This document shows, one piece after another, positions 1-6,627 of a stretch of 6,885 nt of DNA (position 1 is the stretch's first letter; every line of letters starts with the position of its first letter). The translations under genes and the position numbers were made by a program. Source of the DNA: CAYRTD01 sp964426915 (GTDB lineage Bacteria > Bacteroidota > Bacteroidia > Bacteroidales > GCA-2748055); assembly GCA_964426915.1 (NCBI GenBank), contig CAYRTD010000185.1:1-6885 (forward strand), read 5' to 3'. The notes beneath the pieces were generated by a model. It ran no database searches. It was not told the origin of the DNA and was given only the letters and a program-made list of their open reading frames with translations.

Positions 1-418
1 GCAGGTAAAAAGGACAGCCACGCAAACCATCGCCTGCAGAGGGACTGAGCCCCCCCTCATCATTGCGATACCAGTTAAAAGAATACCCATGCAGACCAAC
101 GCCTGCAGAACGACTGAGAGCCCCTTATCATTACCCTGCAGGTTAAAAGAATACCCATGCAGTCCATCGCCTACGGAACGACTGAGAGATCCCCTCTCAC
201 CATTGCGCCGCAGGTAAAAAGGACAGCCACGCAAACCATCGCCTGCAGAGGGACTGAGCCCCCCTCATCATTGCGATACCAGTTAAAAGAATACCCATGC
301 AGTCCATCGCCTACGGAACGACTGAGAGATCCCCTCTCACTATTGCGCCGCAGGTAAAAATGATACCCACGCAGAGCGACAAAGAGATCCCCCCCTCACA
401 TTTGCATTGCAGGTCAAG
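1..418. repeat. Degenerate ~70 bp tandem repeat array (six units plus the start of a seventh), cut by the left edge
   Basis: Units begin at 1, 71, 138, 210, 279 and 350, with a decayed seventh start at 409. Their lengths are about 70, 67, 72, 69, 71 and 59 bp. Most units open with GCAGGTWAAAA, followed by a middle block near CCATCGCCT, a GACTGAG block, a C-run and CATTGCG. There are two subtypes. Units 1 and 4 (type A, with GGACAGCCACGC and AGGGACTGAGC) are almost identical and differ mainly in C-run length (7 versus 6). Units 3 and 5 (type B, with GAATACCCATGC and GAACGACTGAGAG) are also nearly identical, and unit 2 is a B-like variant. Bases 1-100 therefore recur around 210-309, which suggests duplication of blocks larger than one unit. 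The frame is not kept between units, so the array is not coding. The true left end is outside the window. Confidence 0.95.
184..200. other. Small hairpin inside type-B repeat unit 3
   Basis: TGAGAG and CTCTCA form a perfect 6 bp stem around the 5-base loop ATCCC. The same hairpin occurs in unit 5 at about 324-340. Type-A units 1 and 4 keep a shorter TGAG/CTCA stem around an all-C loop. Units 2 and 6 have weaker versions. The stem is seen directly in the sequence; any role is unknown. Confidence 0.7.
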
Positions 419-501
419 GGGCTAGGGAATGCTAATAAATGGTAGTGGGGGGGTGGAGCAGATCCCGGTCGCTGCGCTCGTCGGGATGAGTTCGACTTGG
501 G

Positions 502-536
502 CACTTTTCATAAGCCCTGTGGGCTTTTGAAAAGTG
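502..536. other. Long hairpin: 15 paired bases, one T-T mismatch, 3-base loop
   Basis: CACTTTTCA (502-510) pairs with TGAAAAGTG (528-536), and AAGCCC (512-517) pairs with GGGCTT (521-526). The loop is TGT and there is a single T/T mismatch (511/527). A stem this long with such a tight loop is unlikely by chance. It may be a back-up bidirectional terminator or part of a repetitive palindromic element. Its right arm is shared with the next hairpin. Confidence 0.85.
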
Positions 537-551
537 AGTCTTACTCACTTT
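531..551. other. 9 bp hairpin overlapping the right arm of the preceding one
   Basis: AAAGTGAGT (531-539) pairs perfectly with ACTCACTTT (543-551) around the loop CTT. Bases 531-536 also belong to the stem of the 502-536 hairpin, so only one of the two can form at a time. On the minus strand this lies beyond the likely argF terminator. Confidence 0.8.
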
Positions 552-584
552 CCTTTACTGAAATTGAACCGCAAAACAATCTGT

Positions 585-614
585 AAAATCAGGCTTCAGG
601 ATCAGCCTGATTTT
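585..614 (-). terminator. Likely rho-independent terminator of arcC-argF
   Basis: AAAATCAGGCT (585-595) and AGCCTGATTTT (604-614) form a perfect 11 bp stem with an 8-base loop. Read on the minus strand, the hairpin begins 14 bases after the argF stop codon and its descending arm ends in TTTT. The A and T ends are symmetric, so it could stop transcription in both directions. The U-tract is short, so termination is likely but not certain. Confidence 0.75.
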
Positions 615-627
615 CACATCCCCGGAA

Positions 628-1629
628 TCAGGCTCCCAACGTGGCAACCATTACAGCTTTTATGGTATGAACACGATTTTCAGCTTCATCAAACACAATG
701 GATTTATCAGATTCGAAAACCTCTTCGGTAACCTCCATTGATTCAAGTCCGAATTTCTCATATATGTCTGCCCCTACTTTTGTTTCCCTGTTATGAAATG
801 CCGGAAGGCAATGGAGAAATTTTGCATTCGGATTTTTTGTCATCTCCATTACCTTTTTATTGATCTGGTAATCCTTTAAAAGCTCGATTCTTTCCTTCCA
901 GGTCTCTTCAGGTTCTCCCATAGATACCCAAACATCAGTATAGAGAAAATCAACTCCCTCAACAGCTTCTGCCACATCTTCAGTGATGGTTATTTTAGCA
1001 CCGGTTTGTTTTGCAATTTCCCTGCAGGTTTTCACAAGTTCCTCTGAAGGCTGAACAGGACCGGGTGCAGCGGCCCTGAAATCCATTCCAAGCTTAGCGG
1101 CACCTACCATAAGAGAATTTCCCATATTATTCCTTGCATCACCCAGGTAACAGAAGCTTATCTCGTTTAAAGCTTTTCCCGAATGTTCCTGCATGGTCAT
1201 AACATCTGCCAATACCTGCGTAGGATGATATTCATTTGTAAGGCCATTCCATACTGGTACTCCTGAATACTCGGCAAGTTCTTCGACTATCTCCTGACCA
1301 AACCCCCTGTACTCAATTCCGTCATACATGCGGCCCAGGACACGTGCCGTATCCTTCATAGATTCCTTATGTCCTATCTGTGTTCCGGATGGCCCGAGAT
1401 AAGTCACATGCGCTCCCTGATCATGAGCAGCGACCTCGAAAGCACAACGTGTACGGGTGGATGTTTTTTCGAAGATCAAAGCAATGTTCTTCCCTTTAAG
1501 CTTTTGCTGTTCGGTACCGGCATATTTTGCATTTTTCAGATCAACAGATAATTGCAATAAATATTTTATCTCCTGAGGAGTAAAATCAAGAAGTTTAAGA
1601 AAATGTCTGTTTCTAAGATTGAAAGCCAT
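628..1629 (-). CDS. argF: Ornithine carbamoyltransferase (OTC), probably catabolic
   Basis: This 333-residue cytosolic enzyme interconverts ornithine + carbamoyl phosphate and citrulline + phosphate. It is full length for the ArgF/ArcB family. The N-terminal half carries the carbamoyl-phosphate site, STRTR at 57-61, followed by Q84-I-G-H-K and HPTQ at 135-138. The C-terminal half carries the ornithine-binding loop DVWVSMGE at 232-239, with the family SMG motif, and HCLPAFH at 273-279 with the catalytic cysteine C274. It ends in the conserved HTIKAVMVATLG. It follows arcC on the same strand with a 98 bp gap and no clear promoter of its own, so co-transcription is likely. Pairing with carbamate kinase favours the citrulline-cleaving direction, in which case arcB would be the better name. 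Studied Bacteroides make arginine through an N-succinylornithine transcarbamylase, so a true OTC here also points to catabolism (inference). The start is ATG with no Shine-Dalgarno. The stop is TGA. Confidence 0.97.
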   Translation of the reverse strand: MAFNLRNRHFLKLLDFTPQEIKYLLQLSVDLKNAKYAGTEQQKLKGKNIALIFEKTSTRTRCAFEVAAHDQGAHVTYLGPSGTQIGHKESMKDTARVLGRMYDGIEYRGFGQEIVEELAEYSGVPVWNGLTNEYHPTQVLADVMTMQEHSGKALNEISFCYLGDARNNMGNSLMVGAAKLGMDFRAAAPGPVQPSEELVKTCREIAKQTGAKITITEDVAEAVEGVDFLYTDVWVSMGEPEETWKERIELLKDYQINKKVMEMTKNPNAKFLHCLPAFHNRETKVGADIYEKFGLESMEVTEEVFESDKSIVFDEAENRVHTIKAVMVATLGA

Positions 1630-1659
1630 GATATTAATATCGTTTAATTATTAAATAAT

Positions 1660-1675
1660 AACAGAGTACTCTGTT
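1660..1675. promoter_or_regulatory. Perfect 16 bp palindrome in the arcC-argF spacer
   Basis: AACAGAGTACTCTGTT is fully self-complementary and lies 30 bp upstream of the argF ATG. On the plus strand it is followed directly by more T residues, so it could also act as a weak terminator (6 bp stem, GTAC loop) against antisense transcription. On the minus strand it could be an operator or an RNA processing hairpin. A second perfect palindrome, GATATTAATATC (1630-1641), abuts the argF start codon, but it is pure A+T apart from its ends and may be incidental. Confidence 0.5.
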
Positions 1676-1727
1676 TTTTATCCGTAAAAGGACATCTTAT
1701 GAGAATGTAAAAATAGCACTTTCAAAG

Positions 1728-2684
1728 TCAATCTTCATAATTCATGGTGATTTTCGTTCCATATTTTTTATCCTGCAGTTTAAAGGCTTCGGTGATTACA
1801 CTTTTTTTCCCTCCCTGCTCGATAAACTGAAGGCAGGCCCTGATTTTAGGTGCCATACTACCTTCTGAAAACTGACCTTCGTTGAGATAACGTAGGGTAT
1901 CGGCATGATTGAGAAATTCCTTCACTCTCTGTTCAGGAGTGTTATAGTTCAGGTAAACATAGGGAACATCCGTTAAAATATAGAATTCATCCGCCCCAAT
2001 CCTTGCCGCCAGAAGCGAGGAGGCCAGATCTTTATCAATCACTGCCTCAGAAGGCCGGATGTCTTTCTTCTCATCAAGATAAACGGGTACTCCTCCCCCA
2101 CCCGCAGCAATCACTATTGTACCCTGTCTGGCCAGCGTTTCAACCACTTTTTCGTTAATGATTCCTATGGGTTTGGGAGAAGGAACCACGCGTCTCCAGC
2201 CATTTTTCACCTTAACTTCCTCCTTAAATTTCCAGCCTTTAGAAGCAGCGATCTCATCTGCTTCTTCCTTGTTATAAATCTTACCCACCCTTTTTGTCGG
2301 ATTCTGAAAAGCTTCGTCATCCTTATTAACCATTACCTGGGTTACGAGTGTAACGACTTCTTTATCTATTCCATGTTTCGTAAGAACATTACGAAGCATT
2401 CTTTCAATCATATATCCAATTCCTCCCTGAGAATCCGCCACACAAATGTCAAGTGGCATTTGCGGAATTTTATACATAGTTTCCCCGGCATCGTTCCGCA
2501 TAAGGATATTGCCAACCTGGGGGCCATTACCATGAGAAATCACCAGATCGAAACCATCCCTTAACAGGAATATAAGGTTTTCAAGGGTATCGGTAGTATT
2601 TTGTTCCTGTTCCTCAATAGTACCAACCTGATCATTTCTGAGTAAAGCATTTCCCCCCAGTGCTACAACTGCAAGTTTTTTCAT
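1728..2684 (-). CDS. arcC: Carbamate kinase
   Basis: This 318-residue cytosolic enzyme transfers phosphate from carbamoyl phosphate to ADP, giving ATP and carbamate, which decays to CO2 and ammonia. It is the energy-yielding last step of arginine deiminase-type pathways. It has the amino-acid kinase fold at full family length. Visible motifs are the N-terminal phosphate loop ALGGNAL (8-14), SHGNGPQVG (50-58), AAGGGGVPV (193-201), DKD (217-219), ILTDVP (236-241) and SEGSMAPK (273-280), whose lysine is the family's conserved active-site residue. The ATG start gives the standard MKKLAVVALGGNA opening. The sequence before it is A-rich with no Shine-Dalgarno, as usual in Bacteroidota. It is the first gene of the minus-strand pair with argF, behind a candidate promoter at 2703-2731. 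No arginine deiminase gene accompanies it here. Confidence 0.97.
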   Translation of the reverse strand: MKKLAVVALGGNALLRNDQVGTIEEQEQNTTDTLENLIFLLRDGFDLVISHGNGPQVGNILMRNDAGETMYKIPQMPLDICVADSQGGIGYMIERMLRNVLTKHGIDKEVVTLVTQVMVNKDDEAFQNPTKRVGKIYNKEEADEIAASKGWKFKEEVKVKNGWRRVVPSPKPIGIINEKVVETLARQGTIVIAAGGGGVPVYLDEKKDIRPSEAVIDKDLASSLLAARIGADEFYILTDVPYVYLNYNTPEQRVKEFLNHADTLRYLNEGQFSEGSMAPKIRACLQFIEQGGKKSVITEAFKLQDKKYGTKITMNYED

Positions 2685-2702
2685 TTATTTTTTTTTAAAG
2701 TA

Positions 2703-2731
2703 CAAATCTATATATTTAAAGTACTCGGAAA
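2703..2731 (-). promoter_or_regulatory. Candidate Bacteroidota-type promoter for arcC-argF
   Basis: On the minus strand TAGATTTG (2710-2703) matches the Bacteroidota -7 consensus TAnnTTTG exactly. TTTC (2731-2728), 17 bp upstream, is a near match to the -33 TTTG. Transcription would start about 10-15 bp before the arcC ATG and give a very short leader. A 10 bp direct repeat, TTTAAAGTAC (2694-2703 and 2715-2724), brackets the -7 element at a spacing of 21 bp, about two helical turns. Confidence 0.55.
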
Positions 2732-2743
2732 GCATTCTCTATA

Positions 2744-2759
2744 ATTGTTATATAACAAT
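2744..2759. promoter_or_regulatory. Perfect 16 bp palindrome between divergent promoters, candidate operator
   Basis: ATTGTTATATAACAAT is fully self-complementary. Its core TTGTT-N4-AACAA has the same spacing as CRP/FNR-family sites (TTGAT-N4-ATCAA). It sits about 55 bp upstream of the predicted arcC transcription start and about 30 bp upstream of the plus-strand -7 motif, so one bound dimer could act on both. TTCTCTA occurs on each side (2735-2741 and 2761-2767). The palindrome is seen directly; the regulator is inferred. Confidence 0.5.
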
Positions 2760-2789
2760 GTTCTCTAACGTGAACTCTAATAAATAATA

Positions 2790-2797
2790 TACATTTG
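2790..2797 (+). promoter_or_regulatory. Candidate -7 promoter element for the lipoprotein-ftsK-lolA group
   Basis: TACATTTG matches the Bacteroidota -7 consensus TAnnTTTG. No good -33 element is visible 17-23 bp upstream, so support is moderate. A start near 2804 would give a leader of about 95 bases before the lipoprotein gene. I see no convincing stable structure in that leader. Confidence 0.4.
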
Positions 2798-2899
2798 AAC
2801 CCTACATGCCCCTTAAGCATTGTTAAAAACTATTTTCAGTAAGTGGAGATATTTTTTTACCTTTATCAATTATTTCTCTAAGGACATAAACTATTCATT

Positions 2900-3583
2900 T
2901 TGAAATTGTTAGTGAGGCTTTTAACCGTATTTTTATTATTAATTTTGTCTTTTGGATGCAACAGGGACAAAAAACCTGAAATGATCGATGTAAAGCTTAT
3001 CGAATATAAGGTTAATTACATTGATGACAGAGCAGGTTCGATCCCGACAAATATTTTGCCGGGAAAAATGACCCTGATATTTCATGATCATAAAGCCCTG
3101 ACCAATATTGAAGGATTTTTGGGCCAGTTTTCACTTTCATACCTTGCTGATCTGAAAAACAGGAAAGTTATAACCATGCTTAAATTGTTTGATAAAAATT
3201 ATTATCATGAAGGAAAAGCAGGTGAATTACCTGTGGGAGTTCCTGCCCTGGAAAATATAGAGATCGAGGAAACAAAAGATTCTGCCGTGATCCTGGATTT
3301 CCTCTGCAGGAAGTATGTTTTACACTCCAATAACCTTAACAGCAGGGAGATATGGAGTACAGAGGAGATAGATATTAAAAACCCTAACATCACTACTTTT
3401 TACCGGGAGATACCCGGTGTTCTATTGCAATTTTATTCACAGCTGAGCGTTCTTAAAATGCTCCTGACCATTGAGCGATATCAGGAAAAGACCATTAGCA
3501 GTGAAATAATGATGGTTCCTGATCATTATAAAGAAATATCAAAAGTAGCAATGGAAAAAACACTTATCGAACTTTTTAAATAA
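2900..3583 (+). CDS. Predicted lipoprotein of unknown function, upstream of ftsK
   Basis: The product has 227 residues. Residues 1-20 look like a lipoprotein signal: K2 and R6, then a hydrophobic core TVFLLLILSFG and C20, the probable lipidated cysteine. SFGC is a relaxed lipobox. The residues after it (NRDKK) are basic, not the acidic surface-export signal, so a periplasm-facing position is likelier. The mature part is soluble, with LPGKMTLIF (53-61), IEGFLGQFS (70-78) and a later block NPN...IPGVLLQF (161-178). This pattern recalls Bacteroidota envelope proteins of the GLPGLI/DUF4412 type, but I cannot confirm the family. The only start after the in-frame stop at 2879-2881, apart from ATT, is TTG at 2900. 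It gives the complete signal peptide, so I accept it. The gene ends 16 bp before ftsK and is probably co-transcribed. Confidence 0.82.
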   Translation: MKLLVRLLTVFLLLILSFGCNRDKKPEMIDVKLIEYKVNYIDDRAGSIPTNILPGKMTLIFHDHKALTNIEGFLGQFSLSYLADLKNRKVITMLKLFDKNYYHEGKAGELPVGVPALENIEIEETKDSAVILDFLCRKYVLHSNNLNSREIWSTEEIDIKNPNITTFYREIPGVLLQFYSQLSVLKMLLTIERYQEKTISSEIMMVPDHYKEISKVAMEKTLIELFK

Positions 3584-3599
3584 AACCCGGGATTTTTAT

Positions 3600-5948
3600 A
3601 TGGTGAAAAAGAAAAAGAAAAACATTGTAAAGTTTTTCAGGGCTATCATAAATTTTTTTAAAGATGAAAAGTTCAGGATTACCTTTGGTACCTTCCTGAT
3701 ACTATTTGCCATTTATATGATCCTGGCTTTTGTTTCGTATTTTTTCACATGGAAAACAGATCAGGATTTTCTGTGGGCATCGGTATTTTCCGGCCCTGAA
3801 ATAATAGTTGATAATCACGCAGGAAAAGCAGGAGCATGGCTTTCAGCACTTTTCCTGAACCGGTGGTTTGGTCTGGCAAGCTTTACCATACCGCTGTTTT
3901 TAATCATACTTGGCATTAATCTTATCGGTTTTAAAGTTTTTAAAATCTGGAAATCTTTCAGACACCTTCTTATCCTGACCATTCTGATCTCTGTCCTGCT
4001 CGGTTTTATTTTCGGGAAAAGTACTGATTTTTTAGGCAGCGGCCCCGGTGGTGCTCACGGGTATTTTCTTAGCCGCTGGCTAACAGCCACTTTAGGCATT
4101 GCCGGTACTTCCTTCCTGTTATTTATCCTTTTTATGGGATTTATTCTGTACAGTTTCAAAGCTATACCCATAAAAGCTATCTTCCATAAAAAAGGGGAAA
4201 AACCAGAAAAGGAAGAAGAGGAGATGAGTCATGATAAACCCGATCAGGTGAATGAAGCAGCCGAAACAAATGAACATGAGCTTGATTTTGAGATAAGTGA
4301 AATGGAAAACGCTGAATTAACGAATACAAATCAAAAAAAAGATTCAGCTCCCGAGGGTGTGCCTGCCGAAACAGATCATGAAAATATTGAAATGACAGTA
4401 GAGCATGTTAACGAAGAAGAGAGCCTGGCCGACAAAACCATCAGGGAAGATTATGATCCATTGCTCGATTTGTCCACATATAAATACCCCGACCTTTCTT
4501 TACTGAAAGACCATGAAACAGGAAATCCGACTGTCAGTAATGAAGAGTTGATCAGCAATAAGAATAAGATCATTGAGACCCTTGCCAATTATAAGATCAC
4601 CATCGACAAGATCAAGGCTACTATTGGACCTACGGTAACCTTATATGAAATAGTTCCTGCTCCCGGAATAAGGATTTCGAAAATAAAAAACCTGGAGGAT
4701 GACATTGCACTCAGCCTTGCTGCTCTCGGGATCAGGATAATAGCACCTATACCCGGAAAGGGCACTATTGGAATTGAAGTTCCCAACCAGCAGCCAAGGA
4801 TTGTAAGCATGAAAAACGTGCTGTCAACAAAAAAATTTCAGGAAACAAAATTTGAACTTCCCGTTGCACTGGGAAGAAATATTTCCAATGAAACTTATGT
4901 ATTCGACCTGACAAAAATGCCACACCTTCTGATGGCAGGTGCTACCGGACAAGGGAAATCGGTGGGATTGAATGCCATAATTGCCTCCCTTCTTTACAAA
5001 AAGCATCCGTCTCAGATAAAGTTTGTACTTGTGGATCCAAAAAAGGTGGAATTGACCCTGTATTCAAAAATTGAAAGACATTTCCTGGCTAAATTACCCG
5101 ACACCGAGGAGGCTATTATCACGGATACCAGAAAGGTTGTGAATACACTCAAATCCCTTACCATGGAAATGGATGAACGCTATAACCTTATGCAAAAAGC
5201 ACAAGTCAGGGATATTAAGGAATATAACTACAAGTTTATTAAGCGAAAATTAAACCCGGAAAAAGGTCACCGATACTTTCCTTACATCGTATTAATTATT
5301 GATGAGTTTGCAGACCTCATCATGACTGCAGGAAAAGAGATCATTGAACCAATTGCGCGACTGGCTCAACTCGCCAGGGCGATTGGTATCCATCTTATTA
5401 TCGCCACACAAAGACCCACTACCAATATTATCACAGGACTAATCAAAGCCAACTTTCCGGCCCGTGTTGCGTTCCGTGTAATGTCGGTCATTGACTCCAG
5501 AACTATCCTCGACATGTCCGGCGCCAACCAACTGATAGGAAAAGGAGATATGCTTATTTCTTCCGGAAACGATACCACCCGCTTGCAATGTGCCTTTATA
5601 GACACCGATGAAGTAGAAAGTCTCACCGATTATATTGGATCCCAGAGAGGATACCCATCAGCACATGTATTGCCTGAAGTGGAAGATAGTGAAAACGAGC
5701 CTGATGCAGTTGACCTGAGCAAAAGAGATATGAAATTTGAAGAGGCAGCACGCCTGGTAGTTCATACACAGCAGGGATCAACCTCCATGATACAAAGAAA
5801 ATTATCTCTCGGTTATAACAGGGCCGGCAGAATTGTCGATCAACTGGAAGCCGCAGGCATACTTGGCCCCTTTGAAGGAAGCAAGGCAAGAGAGGTGTTA
5901 ATACAGGACGAAATTAGTTTGGAACAGATTTTGAGTAACATTGACTAA
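3600..5948 (+). CDS. ftsK: DNA translocase FtsK/SpoIIIE
   Basis: This 782-residue, septum-anchored, ATP-driven DNA pump clears and orients chromosome termini during division. A very basic N-terminus (MVKKKKK) precedes four probable membrane segments at about 28-50, 80-110, 121-139 and 163-187. Next come an acidic, low-complexity linker (about 196-280) and the alpha domain (about 310-415). The RecA-like beta motor has Walker A GATGQGKS (447-454), Walker B LIIDEF with D568-E569, the ATQRP motif (602-606) and the conserved block SRTILDMSGANQLIGKGDML. A C-terminal gamma winged helix (about 711-782), including LSLGYNRAGRIVDQLE, would read polar chromosome sequences (KOPS-like). The length and short linker are typical of Bacteroidota, unlike the long E. 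coli linker. No key residue is missing. ATG start, no Shine-Dalgarno. LolA starts 8 bp after its stop. Confidence 0.98.
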   Translation: MVKKKKKNIVKFFRAIINFFKDEKFRITFGTFLILFAIYMILAFVSYFFTWKTDQDFLWASVFSGPEIIVDNHAGKAGAWLSALFLNRWFGLASFTIPLFLIILGINLIGFKVFKIWKSFRHLLILTILISVLLGFIFGKSTDFLGSGPGGAHGYFLSRWLTATLGIAGTSFLLFILFMGFILYSFKAIPIKAIFHKKGEKPEKEEEEMSHDKPDQVNEAAETNEHELDFEISEMENAELTNTNQKKDSAPEGVPAETDHENIEMTVEHVNEEESLADKTIREDYDPLLDLSTYKYPDLSLLKDHETGNPTVSNEELISNKNKIIETLANYKITIDKIKATIGPTVTLYEIVPAPGIRISKIKNLEDDIALSLAALGIRIIAPIPGKGTIGIEVPNQQPRIVSMKNVLSTKKFQETKFELPVALGRNISNETYVFDLTKMPHLLMAGATGQGKSVGLNAIIASLLYKKHPSQIKFVLVDPKKVELTLYSKIERHFLAKLPDTEEAIITDTRKVVNTLKSLTMEMDERYNLMQKAQVRDIKEYNYKFIKRKLNPEKGHRYFPYIVLIIDEFADLIMTAGKEIIEPIARLAQLARAIGIHLIIATQRPTTNIITGLIKANFPARVAFRVMSVIDSRTILDMSGANQLIGKGDMLISSGNDTTRLQCAFIDTDEVESLTDYIGSQRGYPSAHVLPEVEDSENEPDAVDLSKRDMKFEEAARLVVHTQQGSTSMIQRKLSLGYNRAGRIVDQLEAAGILGPFEGSKAREVLIQDEISLEQILSNID

Positions 5949-5956
5949 AAAATACT

Positions 5957-6616
5957 ATGAAATCCATAATCTATTTCTGCCTTTTAGTGCTTCCTGCAAG
6001 CATATTTGCACAGGACAGCATTCAAGCCCAGGATCCGGAAGCTGAGCCATTTCTTGAGATTATTGCCGGGAAATTCAAAACTACAGAGCCCTATCAGGTT
6101 GAATTCCGTTATGAAATATATTCCGCCATGCACGATGCAAGGGTAACAGATTACGGATCTATAATTGTGAAGGGGAATATGTATAAACTTAAAACCGAAG
6201 ACACAGAAGTGATCTATAATGGAAAACATCTGTGGGTATACAATCCTGAAGCAGGTGAAGTATATAAAAGTGAACCGGAAGAAGGGAACCCGGACCAGAT
6301 GCTCGCCGATCCGTTCAGACTTCTCGGAGAATATAAAAAACATTATAAATACCTTTACAAGGGAGAAAAGAATATCGCCGGAAATACATTTTTTCAGATC
6401 GACCTTTATCCCGAAAACCTGGATGCCAATTATTCATTGCTCAGGATCTTATGCACAGAAGGAGAATATGATGTCCATTCCATAACCATGAAGCAAAAAA
6501 ATGGAACCGAGATCACTGCATACATTAACGATCTCATAAAAAACATTAAAATCCCGGAAAGCACCTTCGTCTGGAATGAGGAAGCTCATCCTGATATACT
6601 CCTGATTGAAATGTAG
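5957..6616 (+). CDS. lolA: LolA-like outer-membrane lipoprotein carrier
   Basis: The product is a 219-residue periplasmic protein. Residues 1-18 form a classical signal peptide (K2, a hydrophobic core IIYFCLLVLPASIFA), with cleavage expected at A18/Q19. There is no lipobox cysteine at the cleavage site, so it is soluble. The mature part has LolA-fold signatures: repeated beta-strand patterns such as YEIYS, GSIIVKGNMYKL (67-78), the strong block VIYNGKHLWVYNP (85-97), a DPFRLL segment (118-123) and a C-terminal strand region with KNGTEITAYI and HPDILLIEM. LolA shuttles lipoproteins from the LolCDE complex to the outer membrane. The 8 bp gap from ftsK implies one transcript, and this ftsK-lolA order recurs in Bacteroidota. 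A LolA-fold protein with another lipid-related job cannot be excluded. ATG start, TAG stop. Confidence 0.88.
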   Translation: MKSIIYFCLLVLPASIFAQDSIQAQDPEAEPFLEIIAGKFKTTEPYQVEFRYEIYSAMHDARVTDYGSIIVKGNMYKLKTEDTEVIYNGKHLWVYNPEAGEVYKSEPEEGNPDQMLADPFRLLGEYKKHYKYLYKGEKNIAGNTFFQIDLYPENLDANYSLLRILCTEGEYDVHSITMKQKNGTEITAYINDLIKNIKIPESTFVWNEEAHPDILLIEM

Positions 6617-6627
6617 TTAATAAGTGG

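Larger units (their letters stand above)
419..584. other. Non-coding stretch between the repeat array and the argF terminator
   Basis: No credible coding frame is visible. The stretch begins with a transition out of the array and a G7 run at 447-453. It then has an inverted repeat ATCCCG (462-467) / CGGGAT (482-487) around a GC-rich centre, GTCGCTGCGCTCGT. The two overlapping hairpins at 502-551 follow. Together with the array, this makes about 580 bp of gene-free, structure-rich DNA downstream of argF. Confidence 0.8.

Noticed and set aside
157..357. A 66-codon plus-strand frame across repeat units 3-5
   Set aside because: It is made entirely of the tandem repeat, the units differ in length so the frame is not maintained, and the translation has no recognisable protein pattern.
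1..418. CRISPR array
   Set aside because: The units are contiguous and similar along their whole length, with no short constant repeats separated by unique spacers, and no cas genes are present.
534..731. A plus-strand frame through the argF terminator
   Set aside because: It crosses the terminator hairpin and the antisense of the argF 3' end. It is a chance frame opposite a well-supported gene.
628..1629. N-succinyl- or N-acetylornithine transcarbamylase
   Set aside because: The protein follows the E. coli ArgF pattern along its length, including the SMG ornithine loop and HCLPAFH, and it is paired with carbamate kinase.
2798..2899. Riboswitch or attenuator in the leader of the lipoprotein gene
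   Set aside because: The ~100 base leader is A+T-rich and I found no stable paired elements or recognised aptamer core.
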